NCBI GenBank assembly: GCA_963576475.1
Contig: OY754981.1
Location: 16,960,341-17,024,340 of the forward strand
Length of the DNA: 64,000 bases
Source of the DNA: Molanna angustata
Lineage: Eukaryota > Arthropoda > Insecta > Trichoptera > Molannidae
Direction: 5' to 3'
The notes beneath the pieces were generated by a model that was not told the DNA's origin, made no database searches, and worked only from the letters and a program-made list of their open reading frames with translations. The position numbers and the translations under genes were made by a program. This document shows positions 32,776 through 43,761 of the stretch, piece by piece; position 1 is the first letter of the stretch, and every line of letters starts with the position of its first letter.

Positions 32776-33898
32776 ATTTTTTTTCCATTCTCTATCTTAT
32801 TCCATTCCTTGTTGCTGTAAATTTGATAATGTTACGTGTTAGTTTGTCTTTCTGATTGCTTTTTTTCAATTTGATGTACCTACTAGAACACTAGTTATGG
32901 CCTCACATTAGCAATACACCCGTTACTGTACATATGTACATACATGAAGTTAATAAATATCGAAAATTATATATCAGATTATCAGATTTTTTTTTTACAG
33001 GGGCAACTCTCGCTTTATTACGACCCATGCAATGTTTCATTGAGATTCTGCTGTGTTTATCGTGTGCCCACTCGTTCGGAAGGACCAGGAAGATTATTTG
33101 TATCTCATTCTCCAGTTTATAGCGTGACCTCTGGTGAATCTCTTAAAACAATTCGTTTGTACGGCTCTTTATATTATTTTGGGCCAATGGGTCCCTTTTT
33201 AATTTCCATTTTATATAGGGACTTAGGTACCTTCATATGACGATTTTACCTCCACACTTAAATGAAAATACCTTTAGATTGTTTCTTGCTAATTTCGCTT
33301 CTACTTATTTGACGTTGTAATTAAACTGAGTTTATTTTGTCGATCGACAAAGTTTATTTATTTTTTATTTACAAACAATTTTCAGTAAAAAAGTTTTTCA
33401 TTATTTTTATAATCCTTAATAGTTAAATCGCTATCTCAATTGAAAAAATATTATTTTTATTCATATATATTTGAAGGACGCCATGGGAATTTCGTTTAAA
33501 AATTATATCATTATATTTTTTACATTTTTGGTTTTTCTTAAATATTTGTATGGGTTGAGACGTGGGCGATTCTAGCTGATTCAAATTGAAAAGAAAAGCT
33601 TAAAATTTCAGTTGAGGGATTGTTTTTACCATAACACTTTAATGATAAAATTGGTTTGTGTTTTGATAAGTAAATATTATTTTTGAATAAAAAAAACATT
33701 CGCTTTCGAATATAAATCGTTACTTTTTCAAGAAATATATACTTTGGATACCACATGACTTTGGAAATAAATTCTCTATATAAAAATGCGTCACACATTA
33801 ATTTGTAGATTTAACGATTTTAAAAATAAATACCGAAGCATGCTTCTATTGAATAGTATACTCATAGTGTACCCACTGAATATTATGAGAGTTCTTAA
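32776..33898. other. AT-rich spacer, nothing recognised
   Basis: The 98-aa open frame at 32944-33240 has no recognisable motif or supporting context. Confidence 0.4.
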
Positions 33899-34577
33899 GG
33901 GGGGGACTGCTGCCAACGTACCTATATTTCAATTTGATATACCATCATTATTTCTTATCAAATCATTTTGAAAAAAAATATTTAGATATTTTGGGTATTA
34001 ATAAAGAAAAATATATCTTTACTTTTTGATAATGTTCTGTATAAAGTCTTGTAGAAAAATAATGGCGTACCCCGATTTTCAACATTTATCTTATATTTTT
34101 AATAAAATATAAGGCGTAGTTGAACATATTTTTTTTAAATTAAAGATGACAAATATATCTAGGAAAATATGATGTGACGTTGCATTGATGCTTCAGGTTT
34201 AGTAAATAAACATAAAAAACGTTTATTTTCCATTCAGCGCCATTGCGAAATAAAAGTTTTTTTGGTTTATTTACTTAACCTGATGCATTTATGCAACGTT
34301 ACATCGTATTTTTCCAGATACTTTGATCTTCTTTAATTTATAAAAAAATATAATGCTCTACACCTTATAGTATTTAGAAATTTAAGATAAATGTCAAAAA
34401 TCGGGGTATGCTTATTATTTTCCTACAAGAATATATACAGAACATAATTAAAAAGTTAAGGTATATTTTTCTTTTTAATATCCAAACTAACTTGTTTTTT
34501 TTTTTAAAACGATTCGTTTTGTAGTAATGATGCAAATTCAAATTGAAAAAATAGGTGCGTTGGCAGCAGTCACCCTC
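33899..34577. mobile_element. TTAA-flanked palindromic element, copy 2
   Basis: TTAA at 33895-33898 and 34578-34581; ends GGGGGGACTGCTGCCAACG and (complement) GAGGGTGACTGCTGCCAACG. It is the same 679 bp as copy 1 (18415-19093) but in reverse orientation: its left arm matches copy 1's right arm. The arms differ by point changes, so it is not a recent duplicate. Non-coding. Confidence 0.8.
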
Positions 34578-34581
34578 TTAA

Positions 34582-35456
34582 GTGTAGTTAAATTTATAAT
34601 TATGAATTAAATACGTGGTGTTTTTTGTTGTATGTATGCATGTATGTGTGTATGTATGTATATATGTGTATGTATGTATATGTGCATGCGTGAACGTACA
34701 CGCGCGCATGCATGCGTATGTATTTTTATATGTGTACCGTTTAAATTTATTTTTATTTAATTTTGAGGCTTGTCCTCCTGCAATATAGCATGGTCCTATT
34801 GAGACGAAAACATGTTTTATATATTATAAACATTTTTTATATCAATTTTATCAATTATATCAAGTTGATTTATGGGGTTAGTGCCAAAAAATAATTAAAT
34901 AAACTGTTATTTCTAAACTTCTTGTCTCAATAAATGTATTTTTAGGTACATTCTGTGTAAAAAATGATTGAGAGAGTTTTTCACTTTATTTCTGACGTAT
35001 TCTATTAAAATTGTTATTTTTTTACTTTTTACCACCTACTTTTTATTTACATTTATATATTTCTTTTTAAAAAGCCCTTCATTGTAACCGATCGTTATTT
35101 TTTTGAGAACCACTTAAAGATAGCAACAATGTCTATCTATCATACATAAACCCTAAAGAAACAAAGCCATCATAACCAAATTCATAATATACACTCTCGT
35201 CGTGTTAGAGAGAACTTTCTTTCATGAGAACTTTCTAGAAAGTAGTCGGAAGTTACAAGCTAACAAAGACACTGTATTGTTTTATTTTTGTTTGTTTTAT
35301 ATGTATCATATTGACTTACGATTACCATCCTCAAACTTTAACAAAATCTTTAAATTATGACCAATTTCGTTACATCAGAATATGGAAACTTTTTACTGTA
35401 CACAAAATCAGTGACAAGTGCCTACTTAATATTTGACATATTAAGTGTTTGATGAC
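34582..35456. other. AT-rich spacer with TATG microsatellite
   Basis: A (TATG)n/(TGTA)n purine-pyrimidine run occupies about 34625-34735. Otherwise nothing until the retrotransposon boundary. Confidence 0.5.
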
Positions 35457-36070
35457 TGTTACGGACGGCAGTGGTTAGCCGAACGCAGCACTTTATTTTA
35501 TTTAAGGCGGTGGCTCGCCTCTTCACCGTGGATCGCCTCGTCGTCTCCACGTAGCTCCAGCAGCTCGCTACACAGTATACGACTCGTATACTATGTAGAA
35601 GAGATATTCGGGATGAATGCTTCCGTCGGTGGTTGATTCCAGTTCAAAATGGTAGTCCAGGTTCAGGCAGGGTCGTCGAGTGTTCCGTATTCCAAGCAGG
35701 TTCAGGCAGCGTCGAGTCAAGAGATAAATTATAAACGCAGGTAGTGGTATGAAAGAACATATATTTTGCACAATGTGCCGTATATTTATATATTGCCGCC
35801 GGTCAATGAGCGGCCGGCGGTACAACGATTTTCGGGCGCGGTGAGGCATGCTAGTCGGTCTGCGCGGGGGTGTGCAGTCGTGTACCGCGGCGGGTATCCG
35901 CCGGCGGCCGAACGACTTTCACCATTTCCCGGCTAGGCCCTACACATGTATCCTCGCCGCTACCCAGTTACATTACAATATAATACAATATAATCAGAGT
36001 CAGGCACATTGGCTTTATTTTTCCGCGATACATTTCATAACTTAAACCTAATCCAATCTCGTCCGTTACA
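35457..36070 (-). repeat. 3' LTR of the BEL/Pao element
   Basis: Begins TGTTACGGACGGCAGTGG on the plus strand and ends CTCGTCCGTTACA. The same 614 bp recurs at 41338-41951. GC-rich, with 'aatataatacaatataat' near the plus-strand right end. The 93-aa open frame inside is present in both LTRs and has no motif. Confidence 0.95.
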
Positions 36071-36104
36071 TCCTCCCCCCGTGTCGCTCCGCGGCACTAG
36101 TCTC

Positions 36105-39100
36105 TTAGCGGGCGGTGATTGGAAGGACTGCTACCTTGACGGCTGGCTTGAGGTATGTACCGGTGGCTGTCTGTACGCGGACGGTGCGTACTTGTCCATC
36201 TGCTGCGGTGATCGCCTCGATCACCCGGCCTCGCGGCCAGTGATTGCGTGGCTGGGAAGCGTCGACCACAATGACTATGTCGCCGGTCTTGATGGGTTCA
36301 ACCGGTTCCCTCCATTTTCTTCTCTGGGCTAACGTAGGTAGGTACTCTCGTACCCACCGCCGCCAGAACATGTCGGCTATCTGCTGCGCCAGCCTCCATT
36401 GTTTACGAAGGCACACTTCCTCCTGTGCTGACGTGTAGATTGACAGGTTCGGCCTTCGTCCGGCCGATCCCAGCAAGAAGTGATTAGGCGTTAGGGGCTC
36501 CTCATCTCTTGGGTCGGCCGATACGTGTGTTAGGGGTCGATTATTGATGGTGTATTCCGCTTCCGCGATCGCTGTTAATAGCGTTTCTTCACGCGGTGCT
36601 CGCTCCTTCAAAGCGGCTGTTAGTGCGATCTTCACAGACCTCACTAAACGCTCCCAGGCGCCTCCAGTGTGCGGCGCCGAAGGCGTATTGAAACGCCACT
36701 CTATGCGGCGGTTTGCCAACTCAGCGGCCATCCGCTTGTCTGATTGCATATCTGCGAGGGCGTCCCGAATTTCATTGTCGGCGCCTTTGAAGTTGGTCCC
36801 GTTGTCGGTGTAGAAAACTTTCGGTTGACCGCGTCTCGCAGTCATTCGTCTGATTGCCATTATCGTGGCGTCGGTGCTGAGCGATGAGGTGACTTCTATG
36901 TGAATGGCTCGAGTCACCATACACGTAAACAGAGCGCCGTAGCGCTTTTCTCTGCGCCGCCCGACGGCGACCATCATCGGCCCAAATATGTCGAGGCCGC
37001 AGTGGGTGAAGGGCCTCTCGTGGTGGGCAAGCCGTCCCGGCGGTAGTTGGCTCATCATTGGTGGTGACGGTCTCGCTCGCGCTTGTCGGCAGCGTAAGCA
37101 TTCGTGTAGCACCTTTCGCACCGTCGTTCTCATACGGATGATCATGAACGAGGCTCTCAGGTCGGCCATCGTTCTTTCGACTCCTGCGTGTTGGGCGCGT
37201 TCATGATGCTGCCTTATTAAGAGTCGAGTATATGGGTGTGTCCCGTCCAGGATGATCGGCGCTTGTACGCCGCGCGCTATCTCACTGAGCGCGTTGAGTC
37301 GCGTGCCCATTCGCAGTATTCCTTCTTCGTCGACGTAGGGCTTCAGCATATTCAATCGGCTGCTGGCCTTTATCGGCTCCCCCCGTCGTAACGGGCCCAC
37401 GTCTTCGAAAAAGTTATCGTCTTGACATTGCGCAACCCATCTTCGTTCTGCTTGTGCAATCTCGGCTGATGTGAGTTCGGGCCCGCCAGGCCCCCTCTGC
37501 CGGCATCGTTCGGTGAATCTCACTGCCCAGGCCGTTGTTCTGATTAGGCGAATCCACGATGAGAATCTCGCTATGTCGGGAAGGCTCTTGTCGCGACCGC
37601 GCAGCTGTGACGTCACCAAGACGGTCTGCGGCCGCACCTCCATCTCGACTTCGTTGTGTCGTACGTGGGTCCTCCTTTCTACGGGCCATTGAGTGGGTGG
37701 TTTCTTCAGGAACCCGGGGCCTCCGAACCACATGCCATCAGGTCGGAGGTCGGGCATCTCTTGGCATCTGGTGCCAAGGTCGGCAGGGTTGAGTGCGGTC
37801 GGCACCCACCGCCAGCTTTTGATGTCTGTCAGCTCGTCTATTTCGCCCAGTCTATTGGCGACAAATGTTGAGTATGACCGCGGATCGGTCCTCAGCCATT
37901 GCAACACTGTCGTTGAGTCGGTCCAGTGCACCGTCTCCTCGATCGGCTTCTCGCACTCCCTCCTCACGGTGGCGGCTAGTCTGGCCGCTATGAGAGCCCC
38001 TTGTAGCTCGAGGCGCGGTATCGATAGCGGCCGTAGCGGTGTCACTTTGCATTTGCTCGTGAGGAAGGTTACTCGAGTGTCGGTTGGCGTACCTTCTACC
38101 ATATAGGCGACGGCGCAATACGCCGTTTCGGATGCGTCGCTGAAGACGTGTAGGGTCCTCCGTGCGTTGGGATACCATCGGCAACACCTGGGAATCACGC
38201 AATGGGCGGTGCTCAGCGCTGCTCGCAGGGCCTGCCACTCGTACAGGTGTTCCGGCCATAGAGTATCGTCCCAGTCTATGCTAGACCTCCATATTCTTTG
38301 TAGGAGGGCCTTGGCTCGCACGGTGAGGCATGAGGCAATGCCGAGCGGATCAAATATTTTCATGGTCTCCGCCAGGACTTTCCTCTTTGTCGGGTGTTCG
38401 TCGCAATCCCCCAGTAGATGATCGAACGTACATGATATTTCGTCTCGTTTCGGGTCCCAGCGGACTCCGAGGATGCGCTCTGTGGACTCGCCGCAAGTGA
38501 TGATATCTACGGCGGCCGGCGCTCTCTTGTGTCTAGGTATGTCTCCTAGGACGGATTCGCAGTTTGACGCCCAGTTGGCGAGTTCGAATCCGCCGCTTTT
38601 GAGGAGGGCGCTTACGCTCTTTGCCAAGGTTTCGGCTTCGCCTGGCGTGTCGGCTGCGTCCAGATAATCGTCCATGTAAAATTTCTTCCGGATCGCCATT
38701 GCAGCTTTCGGGTGCGTCGCTTGGTACATTTCGGCGATCTGTTCGCGAACATATTGCGCGCTGCTCGGCGAACATTTCGCCCCGAACATCATGGATGTCA
38801 GGACGAAGGTGCTGGGCTGTTTTCCGGGGGTGTCTCTCCACAGGAATAGCTGAGCCGCCTGGTCTTCCCTCTTGATTTTAATTCGCAGGAACATCTCCTT
38901 GATGTCTGCGGCGACGGCGATCTTTCCTTCGCGAAAACGTAGAACATTGCCGAGCAGCGATGATAAGAGGTCCGGTCCAGCGAGCAGGGTGTCGTTCAGT
39001 GACGTTCCTTTGTACTTGCTGGCGGCGTCGAAGACAATGCGCAGCTTCCCGGGTTTCTTCGGGTTGATGACCGCGAAGTGAGGCAGATACCATTTCCGAT

Positions 39101-41300
39101 TTGCCGTGACAGCTTCATCGGCAGCCAATGGGCGTGCATACCCCTTGGCGAGAAGGTCTTTCATTTTCTCGCGGTATGCGTTCGCCATTTTATCATCGGC
39201 TTTTAATTTTTTCTCTAATTGCGCAAGCCGATTTATTGCGCAATTCTTGTTGTCGGGCAGGTGTGAGTTTTCGTTTCGCCACAGAAGGCCGGTCTCCCAC
39301 CGTCCCTCTGGTAATCGTCTCGTCGTTTCTCGCATGATTGTCACAGCCTTTTTGTCTTCTTCCCGTTCACGGGCGGCGGCGGTGACTCCCAGTGCGTCCA
39401 CCGAGAAGCTCCATTTCACCAACTCGTTCAGTTCCCGATATTGGGCGGCGATTGTGCAAGCGACGGTATGTTGTGCAACTTCTTCGTGCGCTGGTCCGCC
39501 GCCGCCGTGCACCGTCCATCCAAGGGCAGTGCGTGACGCAATCCGTGCGCCTCCGTTTTCCCGTACTTCGCGGGATACAATTAGGTGGGCATTGTCTTGC
39601 CCTAGCAGCATCTGCGGCAGTGTGGTGCGTCTCGACGCTCCCGAGCGGCCATTGCACGCGTTGGCGTTCATCATCAGCGAGTGTGGTTGCCGTAGATCCT
39701 TGACGGTGTAGGCAGCGACTGTGTATTGATGGCTGTCGCCCGTTACTTTCAGTCGCACCCGGCGTGATTGAACGTCGGTATGCATTCCGCCTGCCCCGCG
39801 TAATCTCAGCTGTCGTGCCGGTCCGTCGGCGCCGACTTCGCGTGCCACTGCTGCGTCTACCAAGGTGATTGTTGACCCTTCGTCGAGAAGTGCGTGTATT
39901 TTCACTGTCACCAGGAGTATTTTCAGGAGCGTCTCTGTTTCCAAGCCGTCTCGTGCAATATTATTGCACACACTCTCTGTCGGCGCAGCGTTGTTGTTGC
40001 GAGGGTTGTGGAGTAGGTGGTGGTGCGGCATGTCGCATCCTTCGATACCACATTTCCTCTTCTTCTTGCAGAACTTCGCTCTGTGGCCGGCAAGTAGACA
40101 TACGGCACATAATCGCTTGCTTTTCGTGTATGTCCAACGTTCGTTTACACTTTTTTCCCGAAATATTGCACAATCGTACAGCGGGTGTAACTCATTGCAC
40201 AAGTCACAGGCCGGTGTATTTTTCTTTTCCTCTACTACGTGGTGGACAGTGGCGTTTCCGTCTCGACGTTGCGCATCTCGTTTTGCCGGTTTACCTGAGC
40301 GTAGACTGCCCATGTTCGGCGCCGCATTGCACAATCCGTCTAGCCACTGTGACAGCTCTTGGGTGGTCGCTTTGGTGGTTCTATTTCTTCCTGTATCGAA
40401 CCACATCAGCTGCACGTAGATCGGTAGCTTCGCTACTATCTCTTCCAGTAGTTGAGGTGCTATCAAGTACGTCTTGTCGACCCCTCTGATTGTCGAAACC
40501 ACGTTGCTCACGGCCAATGCGAAGTCCCGCAACGTGTCCATGGATGCTGGCTCTGCGACGCGCGGTATTCTGCGCAGCCTGTCCACCATCGCACCCACTA
40601 TCATCTGGGGGTGACCGAAGTTTTTTTCTAGCCTGTCCATTATTTCGGGTATGTTTTTTGCGTCGGTCAACAGTGCTGAGACGACTTCGTGCGCTTTTCC
40701 GGTCAACGCTTGTCGCAGCCGGAGGATGTTCTCTGCGTCGGTCAGGTTGCACAGTTGAGTCGACTGATCCCACTGACTTTTGAAGTTACGCCAGTCCATG
40801 GCGTCTCCGGAGAACAGCGGCAGGGCTACCGCCGTACTGTCTCTCGCCATACACGTATTGTGCCTTGGCGTATTGTTACTGCGGGTCTCTTGCTCGGGTG
40901 ACGGGCAGCTGTCGGGTGCTGACGCTACCCGCCAGGCTTCGTTGAAGGCGACTGTGAAGAACGCCATCCGATCCGATTCTTTTGTCGCCCATTCTCGCGT
41001 TCGCCTGGAGGCCTCGGTCTCAGCGGTTGGCTCCGGCGTGACGTGGTCTGCATTGGATGTTCCTGGTGCTGCATGGTCGGGTCCGGCCGTGCGTGCTTTC
41101 AGGATCTCGTTCATCTGCTTCTGCTGTCGTTCCAGTTGAACTTTTTGTTCACGGATAACCTTCCGTAGCTGTACGATGGTGTCCTCGCTCGTTGTCTCGA
41201 CTGTGTGCGTCGAGTCGTTGTCGGAGACATCTTCTTCCAGCTCCTTGGCAGCATTTTTCCCGCTTCTCAACGATGGAGTCATCTTGGCGATTATACACAC
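36105..41300 (-). CDS. BEL/Pao Gag-Pol polyprotein
   Basis: A 1731-aa uninterrupted polyprotein. Order: a coiled-coil-like N-terminus; Gag with a DUF1759-type segment (ALPLFSGDAMDWRNFKSQWD, about 160-300); zinc knuckles from about 365 (CDLC...C, CAVCLLAGHRAKFC); an aspartic protease-like segment (LLDEGSTITLVD); reverse transcriptase with LRIVFDAASKYKGTSLND and YMDD near 875; RNase H (FSDASETAY near 1053, HWTDSTTV near 1125); integrase zinc-binding H2C2 (QHHERAQHAG...CLRCRQ); a D-D-E integrase core (GLDIFGP about 1434, YTDNGTNF about 1497, GGAWERLV about 1548); and a C-terminal DUF5641-type domain. In the protease the usual D-S/T-G reads D-E-G, which is the BEL/Pao form. All catalytic residues I can check are present. 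No env frame is seen. An in-frame ATG at 41282 (MTPSLRSGKN) is the alternative start. Confidence 0.95.
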   Translation of the reverse strand: MCIIAKMTPSLRSGKNAAKELEEDVSDNDSTHTVETTSEDTIVQLRKVIREQKVQLERQQKQMNEILKARTAGPDHAAPGTSNADHVTPEPTAETEASRRTREWATKESDRMAFFTVAFNEAWRVASAPDSCPSPEQETRSNNTPRHNTCMARDSTAVALPLFSGDAMDWRNFKSQWDQSTQLCNLTDAENILRLRQALTGKAHEVVSALLTDAKNIPEIMDRLEKNFGHPQMIVGAMVDRLRRIPRVAEPASMDTLRDFALAVSNVVSTIRGVDKTYLIAPQLLEEIVAKLPIYVQLMWFDTGRNRTTKATTQELSQWLDGLCNAAPNMGSLRSGKPAKRDAQRRDGNATVHHVVEEKKNTPACDLCNELHPLYDCAIFREKSVNERWTYTKSKRLCAVCLLAGHRAKFCKKKRKCGIEGCDMPHHHLLHNPRNNNAAPTESVCNNIARDGLETETLLKILLVTVKIHALLDEGSTITLVDAAVAREVGADGPARQLRLRGAGGMHTDVQSRRVRLKVTGDSHQYTVAAYTVKDLRQPHSLMMNANACNGRSGASRRTTLPQMLLGQDNAHLIVSREVRENGGARIASRTALGWTVHGGGGPAHEEVAQHTVACTIAAQYRELNELVKWSFSVDALGVTAAAREREEDKKAVTIMRETTRRLPEGRWETGLLWRNENSHLPDNKNCAINRLAQLEKKLKADDKMANAYREKMKDLLAKGYARPLAADEAVTANRKWYLPHFAVINPKKPGKLRIVFDAASKYKGTSLNDTLLAGPDLLSSLLGNVLRFREGKIAVAADIKEMFLRIKIKREDQAAQLFLWRDTPGKQPSTFVLTSMMFGAKCSPSSAQYVREQIAEMYQATHPKAAMAIRKKFYMDDYLDAADTPGEAETLAKSVSALLKSGGFELANWASNCESVLGDIPRHKRAPAAVDIITCGESTERILGVRWDPKRDEISCTFDHLLGDCDEHPTKRKVLAETMKIFDPLGIASCLTVRAKALLQRIWRSSIDWDDTLWPEHLYEWQALRAALSTAHCVIPRCCRWYPNARRTLHVFSDASETAYCAVAYMVEGTPTDTRVTFLTSKCKVTPLRPLSIPRLELQGALIAARLAATVRRECEKPIEETVHWTDSTTVLQWLRTDPRSYSTFVANRLGEIDELTDIKSWRWVPTALNPADLGTRCQEMPDLRPDGMWFGGPGFLKKPPTQWPVERRTHVRHNEVEMEVRPQTVLVTSQLRGRDKSLPDIARFSSWIRLIRTTAWAVRFTERCRQRGPGGPELTSAEIAQAERRWVAQCQDDNFFEDVGPLRRGEPIKASSRLNMLKPYVDEEGILRMGTRLNALSEIARGVQAPIILDGTHPYTRLLIRQHHERAQHAGVERTMADLRASFMIIRMRTTVRKVLHECLRCRQARARPSPPMMSQLPPGRLAHHERPFTHCGLDIFGPMMVAVGRRREKRYGALFTCMVTRAIHIEVTSSLSTDATIMAIRRMTARRGQPKVFYTDNGTNFKGADNEIRDALADMQSDKRMAAELANRRIEWRFNTPSAPHTGGAWERLVRSVKIALTAALKERAPREETLLTAIAEAEYTINNRPLTHVSADPRDEEPLTPNHFLLGSAGRRPNLSIYTSAQEEVCLRKQWRLAQQIADMFWRRWVREYLPTLAQRRKWREPVEPIKTGDIVIVVDASQPRNHWPRGRVIEAITAADGQVRTVRVQTATGTYLKPAVKVAVLPITAR

Positions 41301-41337
41301 TGGATGAAGATCGATCCGGCGCTCGAAGGACCAAAAA

Positions 41338-41951
41338 TGTTACGGACGGCAGTGGTTAGCCGAACGCAGCACTTTATTTTATTTAAGGCGGTGGCTCGCC
41401 TCTTCACCGTGGATCGCCTCGTCGTCTCCACGTAGCTCCAGCAGCTCGCTACACAGTATACGACTCGTATACTATGTAGAAGAGATATTCGGGATGAATG
41501 CTTCCGTCGGTGGTTGATTCCAGTTCAAAATGGTAGTCCAGGTTCAGGCAGGGTCGTCGAGTGTTCCGTATTCCAAGCAGGTTCAGGCAGCGTCGAGTCA
41601 AGAGATAAATTATAAACGCAGGTAGTGGTATGAAAGAACATATATTTTGCACAATGTGCCGTATATTTATATATTGCCGCCGGTCAATGAGCGGCCGGCG
41701 GTACAACGATTTTCGGGCGCGGTGAGGCATGCTAGTCGGTCTGCGCGGGGGTGTGCAGTCGTGTACCGCGGCGGGTATCCGCCGGCGGCCGAACGACTTT
41801 CACCATTTCCCGGCTAGGCCCTACACATGTATCCTCGCCGCTACCCAGTTACATTACAATATAATACAATATAATCAGAGTCAGGCACATTGGCTTTATT
41901 TTTCCGCGATACATTTCATAACTTAAACCTAATCCAATCTCGTCCGTTACA
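41338..41951 (-). repeat. 5' LTR of the BEL/Pao element
   Basis: Identical by eye to 35457-36070. Transcription toward decreasing coordinates would start here. Adjacent flank is ATGAC (41952-41956), repeated at 35452-35456. Confidence 0.95.
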
Positions 41952-41956
41952 ATGAC

Positions 41957-42879
41957 GGACACAAAATAATAACAAAAAACAGAAAGTATCCACTTACACT
42001 TGAAAAGCTTCGACTCGATCAACAAAGCAAAAGTTTAACTCAAATTTGAATTGGCACTCTTATTTCTTATTGAAATAAAGATTTCCATCGCTATCGTGAT
42101 ATTGACGTGAAGATGTATTGATTGAATTGGCATCCATTATATTTTCCTTTGTACAACAAATAGCTGAGTTCCTTTGTAATAGATTTTCCTCTACAAAGCA
42201 AGTTTGACAATAAAAGAAAATAAATAAGATGTGTGTTATAGGAAGTAATATTGTTTTACGAGGAAGAAATGGACCATCGGTATGATACGTTTGTTTTGAT
42301 AGTTCGAAATGTAATCTTATATTTTAGATATTAAATACAATCGAATTTATTTATTTATTCACGAAGGAAACTTGCTGACCTATTTTGCCATAAGGTGATG
42401 GATAATATTTTCCCCTGCATAGAGCTCCAATCACTGAAGACCCTATTACAGATTTAATATAAGATCACACCATCTGGTCGATGAGTGACTACGAAATCTT
42501 CGTCACTCTACGCTGCCCATCACAATGAGCTTCTCGAGGCAGTCTGTTTCTCGCCTAGTAATTTTACCAAAGGATTCGTATGTAATACATTGATGTCAAA
42601 CGACCCTTCATATTATTCAGTTCATATAGAATGGAAACATTTGTTTTCTTAGATATCTATAAGATACGCAGTATTCGCCTCCAGCAACACATCTAAAAGG
42701 CATAATTTTTTTCATTGTATTGAAAGAATCGCCCCCTTTTCCACAGTAAAATTATCCAGACCCCCCCCCCCCACCAACAAAAAACAAACCATTTTTTTTA
42801 CCTTTATATTTGAATGTTTGTATTTTTAATATTAATTTAACTTCACAGTCGCTGTGTTAGCTGTGAGGCACCGGCTTAG
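41957..42879. other. AT-rich spacer; C-homopolymer
   Basis: A run of 14 C lies at about 42761-42774. No other supported feature. Confidence 0.45.
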
Positions 42880-43160
42880 AATAGTGCTTCCACTCTTTTC
42901 TATTATTGTTTTCGAGTGTCCCGTAAGAGCCGGGTAATCGAAAATACAACAGGCAACAATAACATCTCACATGGTTCAGCAATGAGGTTCACCACCCGTT
43001 CTGAATATAGTGCCTTTTTAGGTGAGACGAGACTGGTGTGTGGGTATACACAGATATGTTGTGCTCCCTTTTATAAGGCAATGCACACCCGCACACCTTT
43101 CGCTGGTTACCCCACATTGTGGGATATGCCGTGATGGTATGAATTAATGAATGAATGAAA
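42880..43160 (+). mobile_element. LINE 3' UTR fragment
   Basis: Contains ATGCACACCCGCACACC, CGCTGGTTACCCCACATTG and GGGATATGCCGTGATGGTAT, then AATGAATGAATGAA. The terminal block matches the LINE 3' end at about 3530-3560, and in reverse complement the piece at 49.08 kb. No coding sequence. Confidence 0.6.
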
Positions 43161-43325
43161 TTCACAGTCATTTTGTAGCTACAAAAACTGCTTTTGTGGT
43201 TTGACGCTTTCTACGTCCAATAAAAAAAATATCACATAAGTTCCAGCAAGTCTTTGAATCGAATCATCATATCTTTGATAAGGGTGTCAATATGGCTACA
43301 GTATATTACCAAATTAGAATCCTTA

Positions 43326-43758
43326 GGCTGCCTGTCCATTGATGCGGAGCGAGGGAGCGGAGCGGAGCGAGCGAGTATTGCGGAGCGGAGTTGCGGACTG
43401 TGTCTGTCCATTGATGCGGAGCGAGGCAGCGGAGCGGAGCGAGCGAGTATTGCGGAGCGGAGTTGCGGACTGTGCGGAGCTAGGCCGAGTTCACGCGACG
43501 AGTTATTTGAACGGAGGGCGACGGGTGGTCAGTTCAGTTATACGCGAAATATTGCCTCGCTCCGCCGCCTCGCTCCGCCGCCTCGCTCCGCCACCTCGCT
43601 CCGCCGCCTCGCACCGCTTCCGAAAATGTATGAATTTTAAACAAGCTTGCAAATCCCTGTCCACTGGAGCGGAGCGGAGATTTTATGCAATCCTATTGGT
43701 TAATATTTCTACGTTTCTCCGCTCCGCTGCCTCGCTCCGCATCAATGGACAGGCAGCC
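43326..43758. mobile_element. GC-rich MITE with TTA target duplication
   Basis: The ends GGCTGCCTGTCCATTGATGC and its complement form inverted repeats of about 40 bp. TTA flanks both sides (43323-43325, 43759-43761), as in PIF/Harbinger elements. The left terminal 72 bp is duplicated in tandem (repeats start at 43332 and 43404). The body is dominated by GCGGAGCGGAG and CTCGCTCCGCCGC words, strikingly GC-rich against the surroundings. The long open frames here (43254-43640, 43339-43800) are repeat artefacts. Confidence 0.8.
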
Positions 43759-43761
43759 TTA

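Larger units (their letters stand above)
35457..41951 (-). mobile_element. Complete BEL/Pao LTR retrotransposon
   Basis: A 6495-bp insertion flanked by the 5-bp duplication ATGAC (35452-35456, 41952-41956). The LTRs (35457-36070 and 41338-41951, 614 bp each, TG...CA in transcript sense) appear identical by eye. In transcript sense a primer-binding-like TGGTCCTTCGAGCGCCGGAT starts 4 nt inside the 5' LTR (complement of about 41314-41333). A purine tract GGGGGGAGGA abuts the 3' LTR (complement of 36071-36080). One long Gag-Pol frame lies between. Its base composition is much more GC-rich than the surrounding DNA. Identical LTRs, an intact frame and a perfect duplication indicate very recent insertion. 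Confidence 0.95.

Noticed and set aside
32944..33240. 98-aa open frame
   Set aside because: No motif, no repeat relation and no signal of a promoter or splice structure.
35568..35849. 93-aa frame, repeated at 41449-41730
   Set aside because: It lies within both copies of the BEL/Pao LTR and has no motif; duplicated by the LTRs rather than conserved as a gene.
36544..41139. Many plus-strand and off-frame open frames (up to 206 aa)
   Set aside because: Shadows of the GC-rich minus-strand Gag-Pol frame, whose composition leaves few stops in other frames.
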